This document shows, piece after piece, positions 63,980-64,000 of a stretch of 64,000 nucleotides of DNA. The stretch spans positions 1,419,994 to 1,483,993 of the forward strand of contig NZ_CACSIK010000001.1 in the NCBI RefSeq assembly GCF_902705875.1, read 5' to 3'. Both the position numbers and the translations under genes were made by a program. The notes under the pieces are model-generated. The model had not been told where the DNA came from. It saw only the letters and a program-made list of their open reading frames with translations, and searched no databases. The number at the start of each line of letters is the position of its first letter. Within the stretch, counting starts at the first letter, position 1. The stretch is from Zhongshania aliphaticivorans. GTDB taxonomy: Bacteria > Pseudomonadota > Gammaproteobacteria > Pseudomonadales > Spongiibacteraceae.

Positions 63980-64000
63980 ATGAATATAGTTAAAAAAGCG
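63980..64000 (+). CDS. Start of a gene cut by the window end
   Basis: ATG at 63980 follows an AAGGA site, and the visible codons are MNIVKKA. The Lys-containing start could open a signal peptide. Because the preceding gene is a TpsB-type transporter, a secreted TpsA-type exoprotein is a natural guess, but nothing in seven residues shows this. Confidence 0.4.

Overview
The window reads as chromosome of a marine-type gammaproteobacterium with moderate GC. Supporting gene orders are pepA-holC-(small acidic gene)-valS next to divergent lptF-lptG, adk-hemH, tsaB, uppP, mobA, slyX, an AlgP/H1-like tail protein, an LRRTT-type Fis/FleQ-like sigma-54 activator, a WS/DGAT acyltransferase and several TonB-dependent receptors. 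This would fit the Cellvibrionales/Spongiibacteraceae area, but that placement is inferred from gene content, not proven. I saw no rRNA, tRNA, CRISPR array, transposase or phage gene.

Layout. 1-9 kb: end of adk, hemH, an H1-like Lys/Ala repeat protein, mobA, tsaB, uppP, a beta-hydroxyacid dehydrogenase, aminopeptidase apeB, an enoyl-CoA hydratase homologue and a homologue of the tRNA-queuosine mannosyltransferase (QTMAN/GTDC1). 9-20 kb: trpS, a small exported protein behind a near-perfect CRP site, a TonB receptor, gpt, a sigma-54 activator, a VOC protein, a YciH/SUI1 protein, slyX, and a large PAS histidine kinase between two cold-shock-domain genes, one of them membrane-anchored. 20-31 kb: valS, holC and pepA on the minus strand, lptFG on the plus strand, an RDD protein, an exported unknown and an OmpR-type two-component pair. 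31-40 kb: a repeat protein, an AraC regulator, a thiolase and FadB-like beta-oxidation pair, an EAL phosphodiesterase, a GGCT-like protein, a ferredoxin-reductase and a methyltransferase. 40-49 kb: TM2 protein, glycosyltransferase, amidohydrolase, cobalamin side-chain genes (cbiB-cobD), TfoX-N protein, BolA, trhO, WS/DGAT and a decayed GGDEF fragment.

49-56 kb holds the clearest functional module. Five minus-strand genes (imelysin, di-haem DUF1111 protein, second imelysin lipoprotein, DUF1513 protein, multicopper oxidase) lie behind a Fur-box-like site. They look like an envelope iron-acquisition system in which haem proteins and a copper ferroxidase handle iron bound by imelysins.

56-64 kb: a CitE/HpcH-type lyase, a YheT-type hydrolase, a second TonB receptor with an NTF2/SnoaL-like partner, then an OmpA-domain protein, a two-partner-secretion-type (TpsB/FhaC-like) barrel protein and, at the very edge, the start of another gene behind a CRP-like site. 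This last group may be a surface-exoprotein secretion locus whose cargo lies outside the window. Its transporter lacks a visible signal peptide and the usual VRGY arginine, which makes it the least ordinary element here.
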